The notes under the pieces are model-generated. The model searched no databases and had not been told where the DNA came from. It saw only the letters and a program-made list of their open reading frames with translations. Source: G963708235 sp963708235 (GTDB taxonomy: Bacteria; Actinomycetota; Acidimicrobiia; Spongiisociales; UBA5794). Taken from it: DNA of 64,000 bases. Numbering within the stretch: the first letter of the stretch is position 1; every line of letters starts with the position of its first letter. The stretch lies in the NCBI GenBank assembly GCA_963708235.1, contig OY970200.1, forward strand, positions 2,728,001 through 2,792,000. The letters run 5' to 3'. The position numbers and the translations under genes were made by a program. Positions 43,411-52,667 of this stretch are shown here, in pieces.

Positions 43411-43439
43411 GAGACGCACGGCTGTTCGTATAGTGAACT
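43411..43439 (+). promoter_or_regulatory. putative IclR/PcaR operator, liv operon
   Basis: Left block GAGACGCAC, centre TGTTC three bases later, right block TAGTGAACT after three more bases: the same spacing as the three other sites in this window. The right arm is the weakest match. TATAGT (43429-43434) overlaps it as a -10 candidate. Confidence 0.5.
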
Positions 43440-43745
43440 ATTGAGCCGCCGTGGCGAGGGATCAGCGCTCCTGCGGAGGGACCTTGAAGGCGAAGACAGG
43501 CTGGGGTGGGCGTAGCCGTGACCGGCGCTCCGGGTGTCCCGCACCTGGCGGGCGCACCGCAGTCGACACCGTGGTCGGCACTGCCGTCAGCACACCCGGT
43601 TGGGAGCCACGCCCGTGACCGGGCACGTCGACGGTCAAACGCCGCGTGCGCTGCCGGCGCTGATTCGAGCAGACCGCTCCCCCGTCCCGGGAACGCTCTT
43701 CGGCAACCCGACGGGCAACGGAAATCACACCAGGTCCAGCCCGGC

Positions 43746-44483
43746 ATGAGTGCGCTGCTCGAGCTCGACGACGTCTCGATGGTCTTCGACGGGCTGAGAG
43801 CGCTCGACGGCGTGTCGTTCCAGGTCGAGGAAGGGGAGATCCTCGGGCTTATCGGCCCCAACGGGTCGGGGAAGTCCACGGCATTCAACGTCGTCACAGG
43901 GGTCCACAAGCCTACCGGCGGAGCCATACGGTTTCACGGCAAGGACATCACCGGGATGCCGGCGCACCGGGTAGCCCGGCTCGGGATCGGGCGGACGTTT
44001 CAGGTGGTCCGTCCATTCCAACATCTGACGCCACGGGAGAACGTACTGACCGGGGCGATGTTCGGGCGAAACGGGGCCCGCTCCCGCCGCGATGCGATGG
44101 GGACCGCCGAGGCTGTCCTCGACCAGATCGGCCTCACCGACAAGGCGGACGCCAGCACCACCGATCTCACCGTCATCGAGCGCAAGTGGCTGGAGGTGGG
44201 CCGGGTGCTCGCCGGCGGACCCTCGCTGATCCTGCTCGACGAGTTCATGGCCGGCATCGCCGCATCGGAGGTCCAGGCCACCGTGGAAGCGGTCAAGCAG
44301 ATCAACCGGGACGGGGTGACCGTCATCATCGTCGAGCACATCGTCAAGGCGATCACGGCGGCATGCCGGCGTGTGGTGGTGCTCGACGCCGGGACCAAGC
44401 TTGCGGACGGGGCGGTCGAGGACGTCGTCCGCGATCCAGCCGTCATCGCCGCCTACCTGGGTACCGGTCATGCTGCGCGTTGA
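43746..44483 (+). CDS. livG: LIV-type ABC transporter ATP-binding protein LivG
   Basis: A 245-residue ATPase of a branched-chain amino acid-type importer. Walker A is GPNGSGKST near residue 38 and Walker B LILLDE near residue 162; the LivG-type insert GIGRTFQVVRPFQHLT is present. The ABC signature is unusual: DLTVIERKWLEVG stands where LPYGEQR is expected, a divergence seen in some LivG branches. It starts a five-gene operon (livG-F-H-M-K). The position ahead of pobA and pca, with a shared operator motif upstream, suggests that it imports an aromatic acid rather than leucine (inference). Confidence 0.9.
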   Translation: MSALLELDDVSMVFDGLRALDGVSFQVEEGEILGLIGPNGSGKSTAFNVVTGVHKPTGGAIRFHGKDITGMPAHRVARLGIGRTFQVVRPFQHLTPRENVLTGAMFGRNGARSRRDAMGTAEAVLDQIGLTDKADASTTDLTVIERKWLEVGRVLAGGPSLILLDEFMAGIAASEVQATVEAVKQINRDGVTVIIVEHIVKAITAACRRVVVLDAGTKLADGAVEDVVRDPAVIAAYLGTGHAAR

Positions 44484-45174
44484 GAACCTCGAGGTCGCCT
44501 ACGGGGATCTGCAGGTCGTCTGGGAGGTGTCGTTCGAGGTTCCCGCCGGGTCGGTGGTCGGGATCATCGGGTCCAACGGCGCCGGCAAGACGACCACGCT
44601 CCGGGCAGTGATGGGTCTGCTGCCGGTGAAGGGCGGATCGGTCCACTTCCAGGGCGAATCGATCGTCGGTACCCGGACCAACGAGATCGTCCAGTCCGGT
44701 CTCGCCATGGTCCCAGAGGAGCGGGCGACATTTCCCGACATGACCGTACTGGACAACCTCGAACTCGGCGCCTACCCCCGTCGGGCACGACCCGAGCGGG
44801 CGGCCACGCTGGCGAGTGTGCTGGAGACGTTCCCCCGCCTCGACGAGCGACGCAACCAGCGGGCGGGAACCCTGAGCGGCGGGGAACGTCGGATGCTCGC
44901 CATCGGCAAGGCGCTGATGTCGCAGCCCCGGATGCTCATCCTCGATGAGCCGTCGTTGGGGCTGGCGCCGCTCATCGTCGAGGAGACCTTCGACGTCATC
45001 GCCCGGATCCGCGACACCGGGGTGGCCGTTCTCATCGTCGAACAACACGTCGAGGCCACCCTCGCCATGGCCGACCGTGCCTACATCCTCGAGCTGGGTC
45101 GCATCGTCGGCGACGGAACCGGAGCAGAGCTGCTGAACGACCGGCGCGTCCGTGACGCCTATCTGAGCCTGTGA
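44470..45174 (+). CDS. livF: LIV-type ABC transporter ATP-binding protein LivF
   Basis: A 234-residue ATPase, partner of LivG. Walker A GSNGAGKTT, the signature TLSGGERRMLAIG and Walker B MLILDEPSLGLAP are all canonical, in contrast to LivG. The LivF-specific VPEERATFPDMTVLDNL segment is present. ATG 44470 overlaps the livG end by 14 bases. The stop overlaps a GTG just before livH. Confidence 0.93.
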   Translation: MLRVENLEVAYGDLQVVWEVSFEVPAGSVVGIIGSNGAGKTTTLRAVMGLLPVKGGSVHFQGESIVGTRTNEIVQSGLAMVPEERATFPDMTVLDNLELGAYPRRARPERAATLASVLETFPRLDERRNQRAGTLSGGERRMLAIGKALMSQPRMLILDEPSLGLAPLIVEETFDVIARIRDTGVAVLIVEQHVEATLAMADRAYILELGRIVGDGTGAELLNDRRVRDAYLSL

Positions 45175-45176
45175 CG

Positions 45177-46061
45177 ATGGACATCAACCTCAACCTGCTC
45201 TATCAGCTGGCCGTGTCGGGGCTTCTGACCGGAGCGCTCTACGGGTTGGCCGCACTGGGTCTCGCATTGGCGTTCGGTGTCCTCAAGGTCCTGAACGTGG
45301 CCCACGGCGAGCTGATCATGCTCGGCGGGTACGCCACGTTCCTCCTCTTCGACCGGTACGACATCCATCCCCTGGCGGCGTTGCCGCTGGTGTTCGTGAT
45401 CATGATGGTGGTGGGGCTCATCCTGCACTTTGCGGTCTTCCGGTTCGTGGTGAGCCTCCGGGTCGAGGACCGTATCAAGAACTCGCTGCTGATCTCGTTC
45501 GGTCTGGTGCTGATCCTGCAGTCGCTGGCCACCCGGGCGTTCACCGCCGACGAGCGCTCCATCAACCTCAACCTGACCTCCTGGGCGATCGGTCCGCTCC
45601 GTCTCCCCCCCACCCGGGTCGCCGCCCTGGTGATCGCCGTCCTCGCCGTGGTCATCATCGAGCGGGCGCTCAACCACACCACCTTTGGTCGGGCGATCCG
45701 GGCCACGAGCGAGGATTGGTCGTTGGCGCTGCTCAGCGGGATCAACATCCAAAGGGTCTACCTGGCGACGTTTGCCATCGCCGCCGGGATGGCGGGGATT
45801 GCCGGGTCGACGGTCGCCGTCGTCTTCAACATCAGCCCCCACATCGGGCTGTTCTGGACGCTGAAGGCGCTGATCGTGGTGGTCCTCGCCGGGCTGGGGA
45901 GCATCCGCGGCACGGTCACCGCCGGTCTCCTTCTCGGTCTGACGGAGGGCGTCGCCTCGGTGTGGGTGGGGGGACAATATCGCGAGGTGGTCTCGCTGCT
46001 GGTGCTCCTCGTGGTGCTGATGGTCAAACCGCAGGGCCTCACCGGGAGGTCCCATGAGTAG
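45177..46061 (+). CDS. livH: LIV-type ABC transporter permease LivH
   Basis: A 294-residue inner permease with eight or so hydrophobic helices. It opens with LLYQLAVSGLLTGALYGLAALGLALAFGV and contains VAHGELIMLGGY, GRAIRATSEDW and the coupling region GLGSIRGTVTAGLLLGLTEG, typical of LivH. ATG 45177 was preferred; GTG 45171, overlapping the livF stop, would add two residues. Confidence 0.92.
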   Translation: MDINLNLLYQLAVSGLLTGALYGLAALGLALAFGVLKVLNVAHGELIMLGGYATFLLFDRYDIHPLAALPLVFVIMMVVGLILHFAVFRFVVSLRVEDRIKNSLLISFGLVLILQSLATRAFTADERSINLNLTSWAIGPLRLPPTRVAALVIAVLAVVIIERALNHTTFGRAIRATSEDWSLALLSGINIQRVYLATFAIAAGMAGIAGSTVAVVFNISPHIGLFWTLKALIVVVLAGLGSIRGTVTAGLLLGLTEGVASVWVGGQYREVVSLLVLLVVLMVKPQGLTGRSHE

Positions 46062-47022
46062 TCGCCTCCGAACCCTGGCGCTGGTGGTGGTGCTGGCGGC
46101 GACCGCCTGCCTCCCGCTGACATCGACCGTCGGCAACTCCAGCCGGTGGATGACCATCGCCATCCTCACCTTCACCATCGCCGCACTGGCATCGAGCTGG
46201 AACATCCTTGGCGGGCTGGCCGGTCAGATCAGCCTCGGTCACGCCGCCTTTTTCGGGACCGGCGCCTTCATCACCCGGACCACATGGATGGATGGGTGGC
46301 CACTCCCGCTCAGCCTGCTCACGGCGGTGGCGGTGACGGCGATCGGGGCGACCATCATCGGTTTCCCGATGCTCCGGCTGCGCGGGATCTACTTCTCGAT
46401 CGGCACCCTGGCCGCCGCCGAGGCCCTCCGCATCACGGTGAGCAACATCAGACCGGGGATCTCGGCCCTCCCCGCCGCCGAACTCTCCAACTACACCTAC
46501 ACGCCGCGCTATTACCTGTCGCTCGGCGTCGTCGTCCTCGCCGTGGCCACCGCCATGTGGCTGAGACGGAGCAAGCTCGGTCTCGGGATGATGTCGCAGC
46601 GGGACGACGAGATCGCCGCCGGCGCCACCGGGGTCGATGTCTTCCGGCACAAGTTGGCGGCATTCGTCATCAGCGCCGGTCTGGCGGCCCTCGCCGGCGG
46701 AGCGTTCGGCTACTTCTTCATCAGCTACTACCCCGAATACCCGTTCAGCGTGCTGTGGTCGTTCGACGCCATCCTCGTCACCTTCATCGGGGGATTCGGC
46801 ACCGTGGCCGGTCCGCTCATCGGCAGCGTCTTCTTCGTGTTCGTCCGGGACACGATGGCGGGCTATCTGGGGGACTTCCAGGTGGCCGGCTTCGGGGTGC
46901 TCTTCATCCTGGTGGTGATCCTGCTCCCCGGCGGCATCGTCGAAGCGGGACGCCGCCTTGCCGGCATGGTTTCCCGTCGCGATCGCAACGACTCAGATAC
47001 GGAAAGGAAGGTATCGAAATGA
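46054..47022 (+). CDS. livM: LIV-type ABC transporter permease LivM
   Basis: The second permease, 322 residues, with about ten hydrophobic helices. LivM motifs are seen: LGGLAGQISLGHAAFFGTGAF, GFPMLRLRGIYFSIGTLA and GGFGTVAGPLIGSVFF. ATG 46054 has GGGAGG just upstream and overlaps the livH end by eight bases. The N-terminus (LALVVVLAATACLPL) looks like a signal anchor. Confidence 0.92.
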   Translation: MSSRLRTLALVVVLAATACLPLTSTVGNSSRWMTIAILTFTIAALASSWNILGGLAGQISLGHAAFFGTGAFITRTTWMDGWPLPLSLLTAVAVTAIGATIIGFPMLRLRGIYFSIGTLAAAEALRITVSNIRPGISALPAAELSNYTYTPRYYLSLGVVVLAVATAMWLRRSKLGLGMMSQRDDEIAAGATGVDVFRHKLAAFVISAGLAALAGGAFGYFFISYYPEYPFSVLWSFDAILVTFIGGFGTVAGPLIGSVFFVFVRDTMAGYLGDFQVAGFGVLFILVVILLPGGIVEAGRRLAGMVSRRDRNDSDTERKVSK

Positions 47023-48335
47023 CCAAGCGAATCATGGTGTTGCTCACGGTGCTCGCACTGTTGGCGGTTTCATGTGGTGGCGACGATACGGACGATACGT
47101 CGGCCACCACCGAGGCCCCCACCACCGAAGCGCCAACCACCGGGGCTCCGACCACGGATGCCCCCACCACGGAGGCGCCGACCACCGAAGCCCCGACCAC
47201 CGAGGCGCCCAGCGCCGATGCCCCCGAATCCATTCCGGTCGCTGCCGTCGTCCCGTTGGACGGACCGTTCGGTGGGGGCGGTGCGCAGATCGAACGCGGC
47301 TACCGCTATGCCGTGGAGGCAATCAACGAGGCTGGCGGCGTCTACGTGGAGGAGTTCGGGACGTCGTTGCCGCTCGAATTGCTCCTGGAGAACGACGAGT
47401 CCGACCCGGCCCGCACCGTCACCTTGATGGAGGAACTCAACGACGACGGCATCGTGGCCTACCTCGGTGGCTTCGGGAGTCCGGTGAACGCTGCCGGTAT
47501 CCCGGTGGCGGAGCGGAACCAGGTCCCCTTCCTGGCGGTGGCGACATCGGTGCAGGCGCTGCACGAGCAGGGGTACCAGTACTTCTTCTCGCCGTTCCCG
47601 AAGTCACCCGATATCGCCGTGTCGGTCTTCGACATGCTGAGCACCCTGGTTCCGGAAGACGAACGGCCGCTTCGCGTCGGGATCTTCGCCGAGCAGACCG
47701 ACTGGGGCGAGGAGTTGGGACCACTGTGGGAACAGGAGGCGGAGGCTGCTGGATATGAGGTGGTCCTCTACGAGACCTATGCGCCCGGTACCACCGACTT
47801 CACCGACATCATCCTCCGGGCCCAGGCGGCAGACGTCCAGACGCTGCTCGCCCTGCCCACCCCGCCCGACGGACTCAACATCTGGCGTCAGATGGGTGAG
47901 CAGGGATGGAAGCCCGAGATCGGGCTTGCGGTTCGCGCTGCAGACGTCCCGGACTGGAACGATCTCGGCGAGGCGGGCGCCGGGGTGCTGCTGTCGTCGG
48001 GCTGGCACCCCGCACTCGGGTTCGAGGGGATCGAGCCCCTCAACGAGCGACACATCGAGGACATCGGCCGCCCGGCCGATCCGGTCGTCGGAAGCGCCTA
48101 CGCCCTGGTCCAGATCGTCGCCGACGCCGTCGAGCGGGCCGGGACCCTGGACCCCCAAGCGGTGAGGGATGCCATCGCCGCCACCGACATGGAGACGGTG
48201 GTGGGACCGATCACCTTCCGCGAGGACGGCACCGCTCCCATCGACAACCCGTTGATGCAGCGGCAGGAAGGGCTGGTCCAGCTCATCTGGCCGGAGGAGT
48301 CCCAGACCGCTCCGCTGGTGTTCCCGACCAACTGA
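47019..48335 (+). CDS. LIV-type ABC transporter substrate-binding lipoprotein
   Basis: A 438-residue extracytoplasmic binding protein. A lipoprotein signal with lipobox LAVS-Cys19 anchors it. A linker of eight Thr-Thr-x-Ala-Pro units (about residues 30-68), encoded by 15-base repeats, separates the anchor from a periplasmic-binding fold (IPVAAVVPLDGPFGGGGAQI, then AYLGGFGSPVNAAGIPVAERNQVPFL). It delivers substrate to LivHM. The ligand is unknown; the gene neighbourhood favours an aromatic or hydroxyaromatic acid over leucine. ATG 47019 overlaps the livM stop and has AAGGAAGG upstream. A strong terminator follows. Confidence 0.9.
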   Translation: MTKRIMVLLTVLALLAVSCGGDDTDDTSATTEAPTTEAPTTGAPTTDAPTTEAPTTEAPTTEAPSADAPESIPVAAVVPLDGPFGGGGAQIERGYRYAVEAINEAGGVYVEEFGTSLPLELLLENDESDPARTVTLMEELNDDGIVAYLGGFGSPVNAAGIPVAERNQVPFLAVATSVQALHEQGYQYFFSPFPKSPDIAVSVFDMLSTLVPEDERPLRVGIFAEQTDWGEELGPLWEQEAEAAGYEVVLYETYAPGTTDFTDIILRAQAADVQTLLALPTPPDGLNIWRQMGEQGWKPEIGLAVRAADVPDWNDLGEAGAGVLLSSGWHPALGFEGIEPLNERHIEDIGRPADPVVGSAYALVQIVADAVERAGTLDPQAVRDAIAATDMETVVGPITFREDGTAPIDNPLMQRQEGLVQLIWPEESQTAPLVFPTN

Positions 48336-48377
48336 CGGAGCGAGATGGATGCGGGAGCCCGGTCCCGCAATGTGGTC

Positions 48378-48415
48378 ATCGAGGTTGGGGCCGCGACCAC
48401 GGCCCCAACCTCGAT
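48378..48415. terminator. strong bidirectional terminator
   Basis: A perfect 16-bp stem (ATCGAGGTTGGGGCCG, 48378-48393; CGGCCCCAACCTCGAT, 48400-48415) with a six-base loop, between the convergent liv operon and the MetE-like gene. Confidence 0.85.
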
Positions 48416-48521
48416 CTCGTTCGGCCCGGAACCAGGTCGAAGCGATGAGCACACTGGGAGCTGGTGCACATTGGACGACCGGGATGTCCCCCGGGTGTCG
48501 TGACCTCGGCGGGTCGCCGGC

Positions 48522-49634
48522 TCAACCCCAGACGTCGTGGGCAATCTCGACGGTTCGGGCGAGTTTCCGCCACTGATCGTCGTCGCTGATGACGTTGCCG
48601 TCCGCGGTGGAGGCGAAGCCACACTGGTGGGAGAGGGCGAGGCGGTCGAGCGGGGCATACCGGGACGCCTCCTCGATCCGCCGCTTCACGTCGTCGGCAT
48701 CCTCGACATCGGGGTGTTTGGAGCTCATCAGACCGAGGACCACGGTCTTTCCGTCGGGAAGGAACCGCAACGGGGCGAAGTCTCCGGATCGCTCGTCGTC
48801 GTACTCGAGGAAGAAGGCATCGACCGCCATCTCGTTGAGCAGGATCTCCGCCACCGGCTCGTACCCGCCGCTCGCCACCCAGGCACTCTGGAAGTTGCCC
48901 CGACACAGATGGACCGCCGCAACCATGTCATCGGGTCGCTCCGAAATGGCATCGTTGACCAGCCTGCAGTAGAGCCGGGTCAGATCATCGGGGTCGTCGC
49001 CACGGGCGGCGGTGCGCTCCCGGATCGCCGGGTCGCAGAGATAGGCGAGGTTGGTGTCGTCCATCTGCAGGTAGCGACATCCCCGGGAGGCCAGGTCGGC
49101 GATCTCCGCCCGGTAGGCGGCGACAAGGTCGTCGAAGAACCCGTCGAGGTCCGGATAGACCTCCTCGCTGATCGCCGCCCGCCCGCCCCGGAAATGGAGC
49201 ATCGACGGTGCCGGGATGGAAACCTTCGGGGTCTCGGACACCAACCCGGCCAGATAGTCGTAATCGTCGCCCTGGATCGCCCCGGCGTGGCGGATGGGCG
49301 AGTCGACGTGCATCGTCGGCGGCTTGAACCCGACCTCGGTGCCGTCGTCGCGCTTGAACGCCGCAAAGAAGTCGCCATAGGTCACGGTCACCCCGTCGAG
49401 CTTCTCCAGGAAGTCGATGTGGAAGTAGGTCCGGCGGAACTCCCCGTCGGTGATCCCACTGAGACCGACCGCCTCTTGCCTGGCCACCAGCAGTGCGATC
49501 TGTTCGTCCTCGGTGGCGCGCAACTCATCGACGGTCGCCGTCCCCTCGGCCCGACGCTGCCGCATCGCCGCCAGCTCGGCGGGGCGGCGATAGCTGCCGA
49601 CATGGTCGGCTCTGAAGGGGGGACCGGAGTTCAT
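48522..49634 (-). CDS. MetE C-terminal-like (cobalamin-independent methyltransferase) protein
   Basis: A 370-residue single-module relative of cobalamin-independent methionine synthase (YxjG/YxjH group). It begins FRADHVGSYRRPAEL, has a TDGEFRR segment, MDDTNLAYLCD and VHLCRGNF, and ends LALSHQCGFAS with the zinc-binding Cys. Ligands His, Cys, Glu and Cys of MetE appear conserved at VHLCRGN, LEYDDER and HQCGF. Such proteins transfer methyl groups to a thiol, but donor and acceptor are often unknown. Next to pobA it might handle methyl groups from methoxy-aromatics (speculative). ATG 49634 has GGAGGAGG upstream. Confidence 0.83.
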   Translation of the reverse strand: MNSGPPFRADHVGSYRRPAELAAMRQRRAEGTATVDELRATEDEQIALLVARQEAVGLSGITDGEFRRTYFHIDFLEKLDGVTVTYGDFFAAFKRDDGTEVGFKPPTMHVDSPIRHAGAIQGDDYDYLAGLVSETPKVSIPAPSMLHFRGGRAAISEEVYPDLDGFFDDLVAAYRAEIADLASRGCRYLQMDDTNLAYLCDPAIRERTAARGDDPDDLTRLYCRLVNDAISERPDDMVAAVHLCRGNFQSAWVASGGYEPVAEILLNEMAVDAFFLEYDDERSGDFAPLRFLPDGKTVVLGLMSSKHPDVEDADDVKRRIEEASRYAPLDRLALSHQCGFASTADGNVISDDDQWRKLARTVEIAHDVWG

Positions 49635-49751
49635 CGTCGTTCCTCCTCCGCATCGTGCGGCCGGGCGCTGTCGGAAGAAGAATGCCGGCAGGACGGGCTC
49701 CACCGCCGGTGGTTGACGGAGCCGTCGCACCGTCGGTAGGTTCTAAACCGA

Positions 49752-49780
49752 TATGCGCACATGTGTTCGGTGAGCGGACA
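49752..49780 (+). promoter_or_regulatory. putative IclR/PcaR operator, pobA
   Basis: Blocks TATGCGCAC (49752-49760), TGTTC (49764-49768) and GAGCGGACA (49772-49780), separated by three bases each. A -10-like TATACC begins two bases later (49782), so the site would occupy the -35 region of the pobA promoter. Confidence 0.6.
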
Positions 49781-49821
49781 CTATACCCGTGGCCGACACC
49801 GTCGGCCGGGAGGAGGTCGAG

Positions 49822-50988
49822 ATGCGGACGCAGGTGGCGATCATCGGTGGTGGCCCGGCAGGGTCACTGCTGTCCCATCTGCTGCACCGGCAGGGGATCG
49901 AGAGCGTGATCCTCGAATCCCGCAGCCGCCACCATGTCTTGTCCCGCATCCGCGCCGGCGTCGTCGAGCAGGGAAGTGCCGATCTGCTCCGCTCGGTGGG
50001 TATCGGCGACCGGCTCGATCGCAAAGGGCTCGTCCACGAAGGGGTGGGCATCGCCCACGCCGGGCGGCGGTTCCGCATCGACTTCAAGGGACTCGTCGAT
50101 CGGGCGGTGATCATCTACGGCCAGACCCAGCTCCAGCACGACCTCTACGACGCTCTCGACAGCAACGGCGGCACGCTCATCGACGACGTCACCGACGTCC
50201 GACTCCATGACATCACCAGTGCGACCCCCTCCGTCACCTTTGCCCGTGGGGGCGCCGCCGAGCGGATCGAGGCCGACTTCGTCGCCGGATGTGACGGGTA
50301 CCACGGCGTCAGCCGGGCGACGATCCCGTCGTCGGTGCTGCGCACCTTCGAACGGGAATACCCGTTCGGCTGGCTGGGGATCCTGTCCGAGACGCCCCCG
50401 GTCGACGAGGAGTTGATCTACGCCCGGCACGACGACGGCTTCGCCCTGTGCTCGATGCGGCATTCGATGCTGAGTCGCTATTACGTGCAATGCCCGCTCG
50501 ATGACTCCGTCGACGACTGGCCGGACGACCGGTTCTGGGAGACGTTGCAGACCCGCCTCCCCCCCGATACCGCCGAAGCCCTGGTCACCGGCCCGTCGAT
50601 CGAGAAGTCGATCGCCCCGCTCCGGAGCTTTGTCGCCGAGCCGATGCGACACGGCAACCTGTTCCTCGCCGGGGACGCCGCCCACATCGTGCCGCCCACC
50701 GGCGCCAAGGGGCTCAACCTGGCGATCTCGGATGTCTGGTATCTCGCCGAGGCTCTGGCCGACCGCTACCGCGGCCGCACCGACCGGCTCGACGCATATT
50801 CGGCCACGGCGCTGTCACGGGTGTGGAAGGCGGTCCGCTTCTCGTGGTGGATGACCACTCTCCTCCACCGGTTCCCCGACGATGGCGAATTCTCCCGGAG
50901 ACTCCAACTCGCCGAACTCGACTACCTGGAGTCGTCCCCCGCCGCCAGGGCCGCCTTTGCCGAGAACTACGTGGGTCTCCCCATGTGA
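49822..50988 (+). CDS. pobA: 4-hydroxybenzoate 3-monooxygenase
   Basis: A 388-residue FAD monooxygenase that hydroxylates 4-hydroxybenzoate to protocatechuate with NAD(P)H and O2, feeding the pca enzymes encoded 3 kb downstream. The FAD loop GGGPAGSLLSHLL is at residues 9-21, the family segment SRIRAGVVEQGS near residue 42, the DG motif VAGCDGYHGVSR near residue 157, and the second FAD motif GNLFLAGDAAHIVPPTGAKGLNLA near residue 275. Length matches characterised PobA proteins. ATG 49822 has AGGAGG five bases upstream. An IclR-type operator lies 42 bases before the start. Confidence 0.95.
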   Translation: MRTQVAIIGGGPAGSLLSHLLHRQGIESVILESRSRHHVLSRIRAGVVEQGSADLLRSVGIGDRLDRKGLVHEGVGIAHAGRRFRIDFKGLVDRAVIIYGQTQLQHDLYDALDSNGGTLIDDVTDVRLHDITSATPSVTFARGGAAERIEADFVAGCDGYHGVSRATIPSSVLRTFEREYPFGWLGILSETPPVDEELIYARHDDGFALCSMRHSMLSRYYVQCPLDDSVDDWPDDRFWETLQTRLPPDTAEALVTGPSIEKSIAPLRSFVAEPMRHGNLFLAGDAAHIVPPTGAKGLNLAISDVWYLAEALADRYRGRTDRLDAYSATALSRVWKAVRFSWWMTTLLHRFPDDGEFSRRLQLAELDYLESSPAARAAFAENYVGLPM

Positions 50989-51003
50989 CCGGTGGGCGCC
51001 CGG

Positions 51004-52623
51004 CTACTGCTCCCGGCGGGGCTCCTCCCGACTGGCCATGGCGTCCGCCATCTCCGCCCGAAGCCGCTTCTTGTCGATCTTCCCTACCCCGGTCTTGGGA
51101 AGGTCGGCGACGAACTCGATCACCTCGGGCACCCACCACGACGCCACCCGGGTGGCCAGGAACCGACGCAGATCGTCGGCGTCGACATCGGCATCGGTCC
51201 GCAGCACCACCAGGGCCCCGGGCCGCTCACCCCAGTGCGGGTGCGGAAGCGCCACGATCGCCGACTCGGCCACCGCTGGGTGCTCGGCCAATACCCGCTC
51301 CAGCTCGACGGAACTGATCCACTCGCCACCCGACTTGACGAGGTCCTTGGCGCGGTCGACGATCTCCATGGTGCCGTCGGCGGCGATGCGGGCCACATCG
51401 CCGGTGCGGAGCCAGCCCCGATCGAACTCGCCCTGGTCGGACCGCTGCCCGGCGTCGAGGTACGCCGACGCCACCCACGGTCCCCGTGCCTGCAACTCTC
51501 CGACGGTGGTCCCGTCCCAGGGAAGCTCCGCACCGTCGCCATCGACGATCCGGAGCTCGACCAGCGGAGACGCCACACCCTGCTTCGCCCCCGCTTCGAC
51601 GTCGCCGGCGCTCCCCCGGACCCACGACCCGCTACCGCTGGGAGACATCTCGGTCATCCCCCAGCCATGGAAGAAATCGATCCCACGATCGGTGTAGCGG
51701 CGGATCAGCGCCGGTGGCGCCTCCGCACCGCCACACAGGATCCGCTCGACCGAGGACAGATCGTGATCCCCGCGTTCGAACACCTCGTTCATCTGCACCC
51801 AGAAGGTGGGGATGCCGGCGACCACGGTGGGGCGTTCGGCGGCGATGAGCCGGGCCACGGCCTCGGGGCTGGTGTCGGCGCCGGCGAACACCAACGACGC
51901 CGGCGCCAACCCGGCTGCGTAGGGAAGCCCCCAACAGTTGACGTGGAACATCGGCGTCAGCGGGAGGATCACATCCCCGCGGCGCACCCCGTGACCGTCG
52001 ACCGTGAGCTCTCCGAGCGCATGCAGCACCACCGACCGGTGCGAATAGACCACCGCCTTCGGTCGTCCCGTGGTCCCGCTGGTGAAACAGATCGAGGCTG
52101 CGGCGCCCTCGTCGCCCGGCGCCGGCTCGGCGGGGGGGCATGCATCCAACAGATCCTCGTAGCGGGGTTCGGCGGAGAGATCCGGATGGACCTCGCTCCC
52201 GTCATCCATCACCACGATCTGCTTGACCCCCAACCGATCCCGGATCGGGGCCAGCACCGGAGTGAGGGCGGCGTCGACGAACAGGATCTCGTCGGCGGCG
52301 TGTCGGACCACGTAGGCCACGTCGTCGCCATGGAGCCGGACGTTCACCGCATGCAGGACCCGGCCGCTCGCCGGGACTCCGTAGTACAGCTCCAGGTGGC
52401 GGTGCCCGTTCCAGGCGAAGCTGCCGACGGCGGCCCCGGGTGACACCCCCAGTTCCTGCAGCACCGCCGCCAGACGCAGCGCACGGTCGCCGATCTCAGC
52501 CCAGGTGCGACGGTCGACCCCCGCAGGCTCGACCGACACCACCTCGAACGCCGCCCCGACGGTGGTGGCGCGACGCAACAACCAGTCGATGGTCAACGGA
52601 TGTTCCTGCATCAACCCTCGCAT
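51004..52623 (-). CDS. AMP-dependent acyl-CoA synthetase
   Basis: A 539-residue adenylate-forming ligase that activates a carboxylic acid to its CoA thioester. The P-loop motif TSGTTGRPKAVVYSHRS is near residue 184. GWGMTEMSP, the RTGDVARIAADG hinge region and the C-terminal catalytic Lys in PKTGVGKIDKK are all present. The sequence is closest to medium/long-chain fatty-acyl-CoA ligases, but ligases for hydroxycinnamates look similar, and the setting in an aromatic island makes a phenylpropanoid substrate possible. ATG 52623 has AAGGAG eight bases upstream. It converges with pobA 15 bases away and diverges from the amidohydrolase. Confidence 0.88.
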   Translation of the reverse strand: MRGLMQEHPLTIDWLLRRATTVGAAFEVVSVEPAGVDRRTWAEIGDRALRLAAVLQELGVSPGAAVGSFAWNGHRHLELYYGVPASGRVLHAVNVRLHGDDVAYVVRHAADEILFVDAALTPVLAPIRDRLGVKQIVVMDDGSEVHPDLSAEPRYEDLLDACPPAEPAPGDEGAAASICFTSGTTGRPKAVVYSHRSVVLHALGELTVDGHGVRRGDVILPLTPMFHVNCWGLPYAAGLAPASLVFAGADTSPEAVARLIAAERPTVVAGIPTFWVQMNEVFERGDHDLSSVERILCGGAEAPPALIRRYTDRGIDFFHGWGMTEMSPSGSGSWVRGSAGDVEAGAKQGVASPLVELRIVDGDGAELPWDGTTVGELQARGPWVASAYLDAGQRSDQGEFDRGWLRTGDVARIAADGTMEIVDRAKDLVKSGGEWISSVELERVLAEHPAVAESAIVALPHPHWGERPGALVVLRTDADVDADDLRRFLATRVASWWVPEVIEFVADLPKTGVGKIDKKRLRAEMADAMASREEPRREQ

Positions 52624-52654
52624 CACACCCGCTCCTTCCTCGTCGGTGGCAGGT

Positions 52655-52660
52655 TATATT
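52655..52660 (+). promoter_or_regulatory. -10 box TATATT, leaderless start
   Basis: TATATT is followed by seven bases and ATG 52668 of the amidohydrolase, in a 44-base divergent gap. Confidence 0.55.
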
Positions 52661-52667
52661 TGCCGCC

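Larger units (their letters stand above)
43167..43745. other. intergenic region upstream of the liv operon
   Basis: 579 bases between the divergent SDR and livG. No credible gene on either strand. It holds the SDR promoter at its left edge and an IclR-type operator at 43411-43439 with an overlapping TATAGT -10 box (43429-43434). This implies an untranslated leader of about 300 bases before livG. I see no riboswitch I can name in that leader. Confidence 0.5.
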
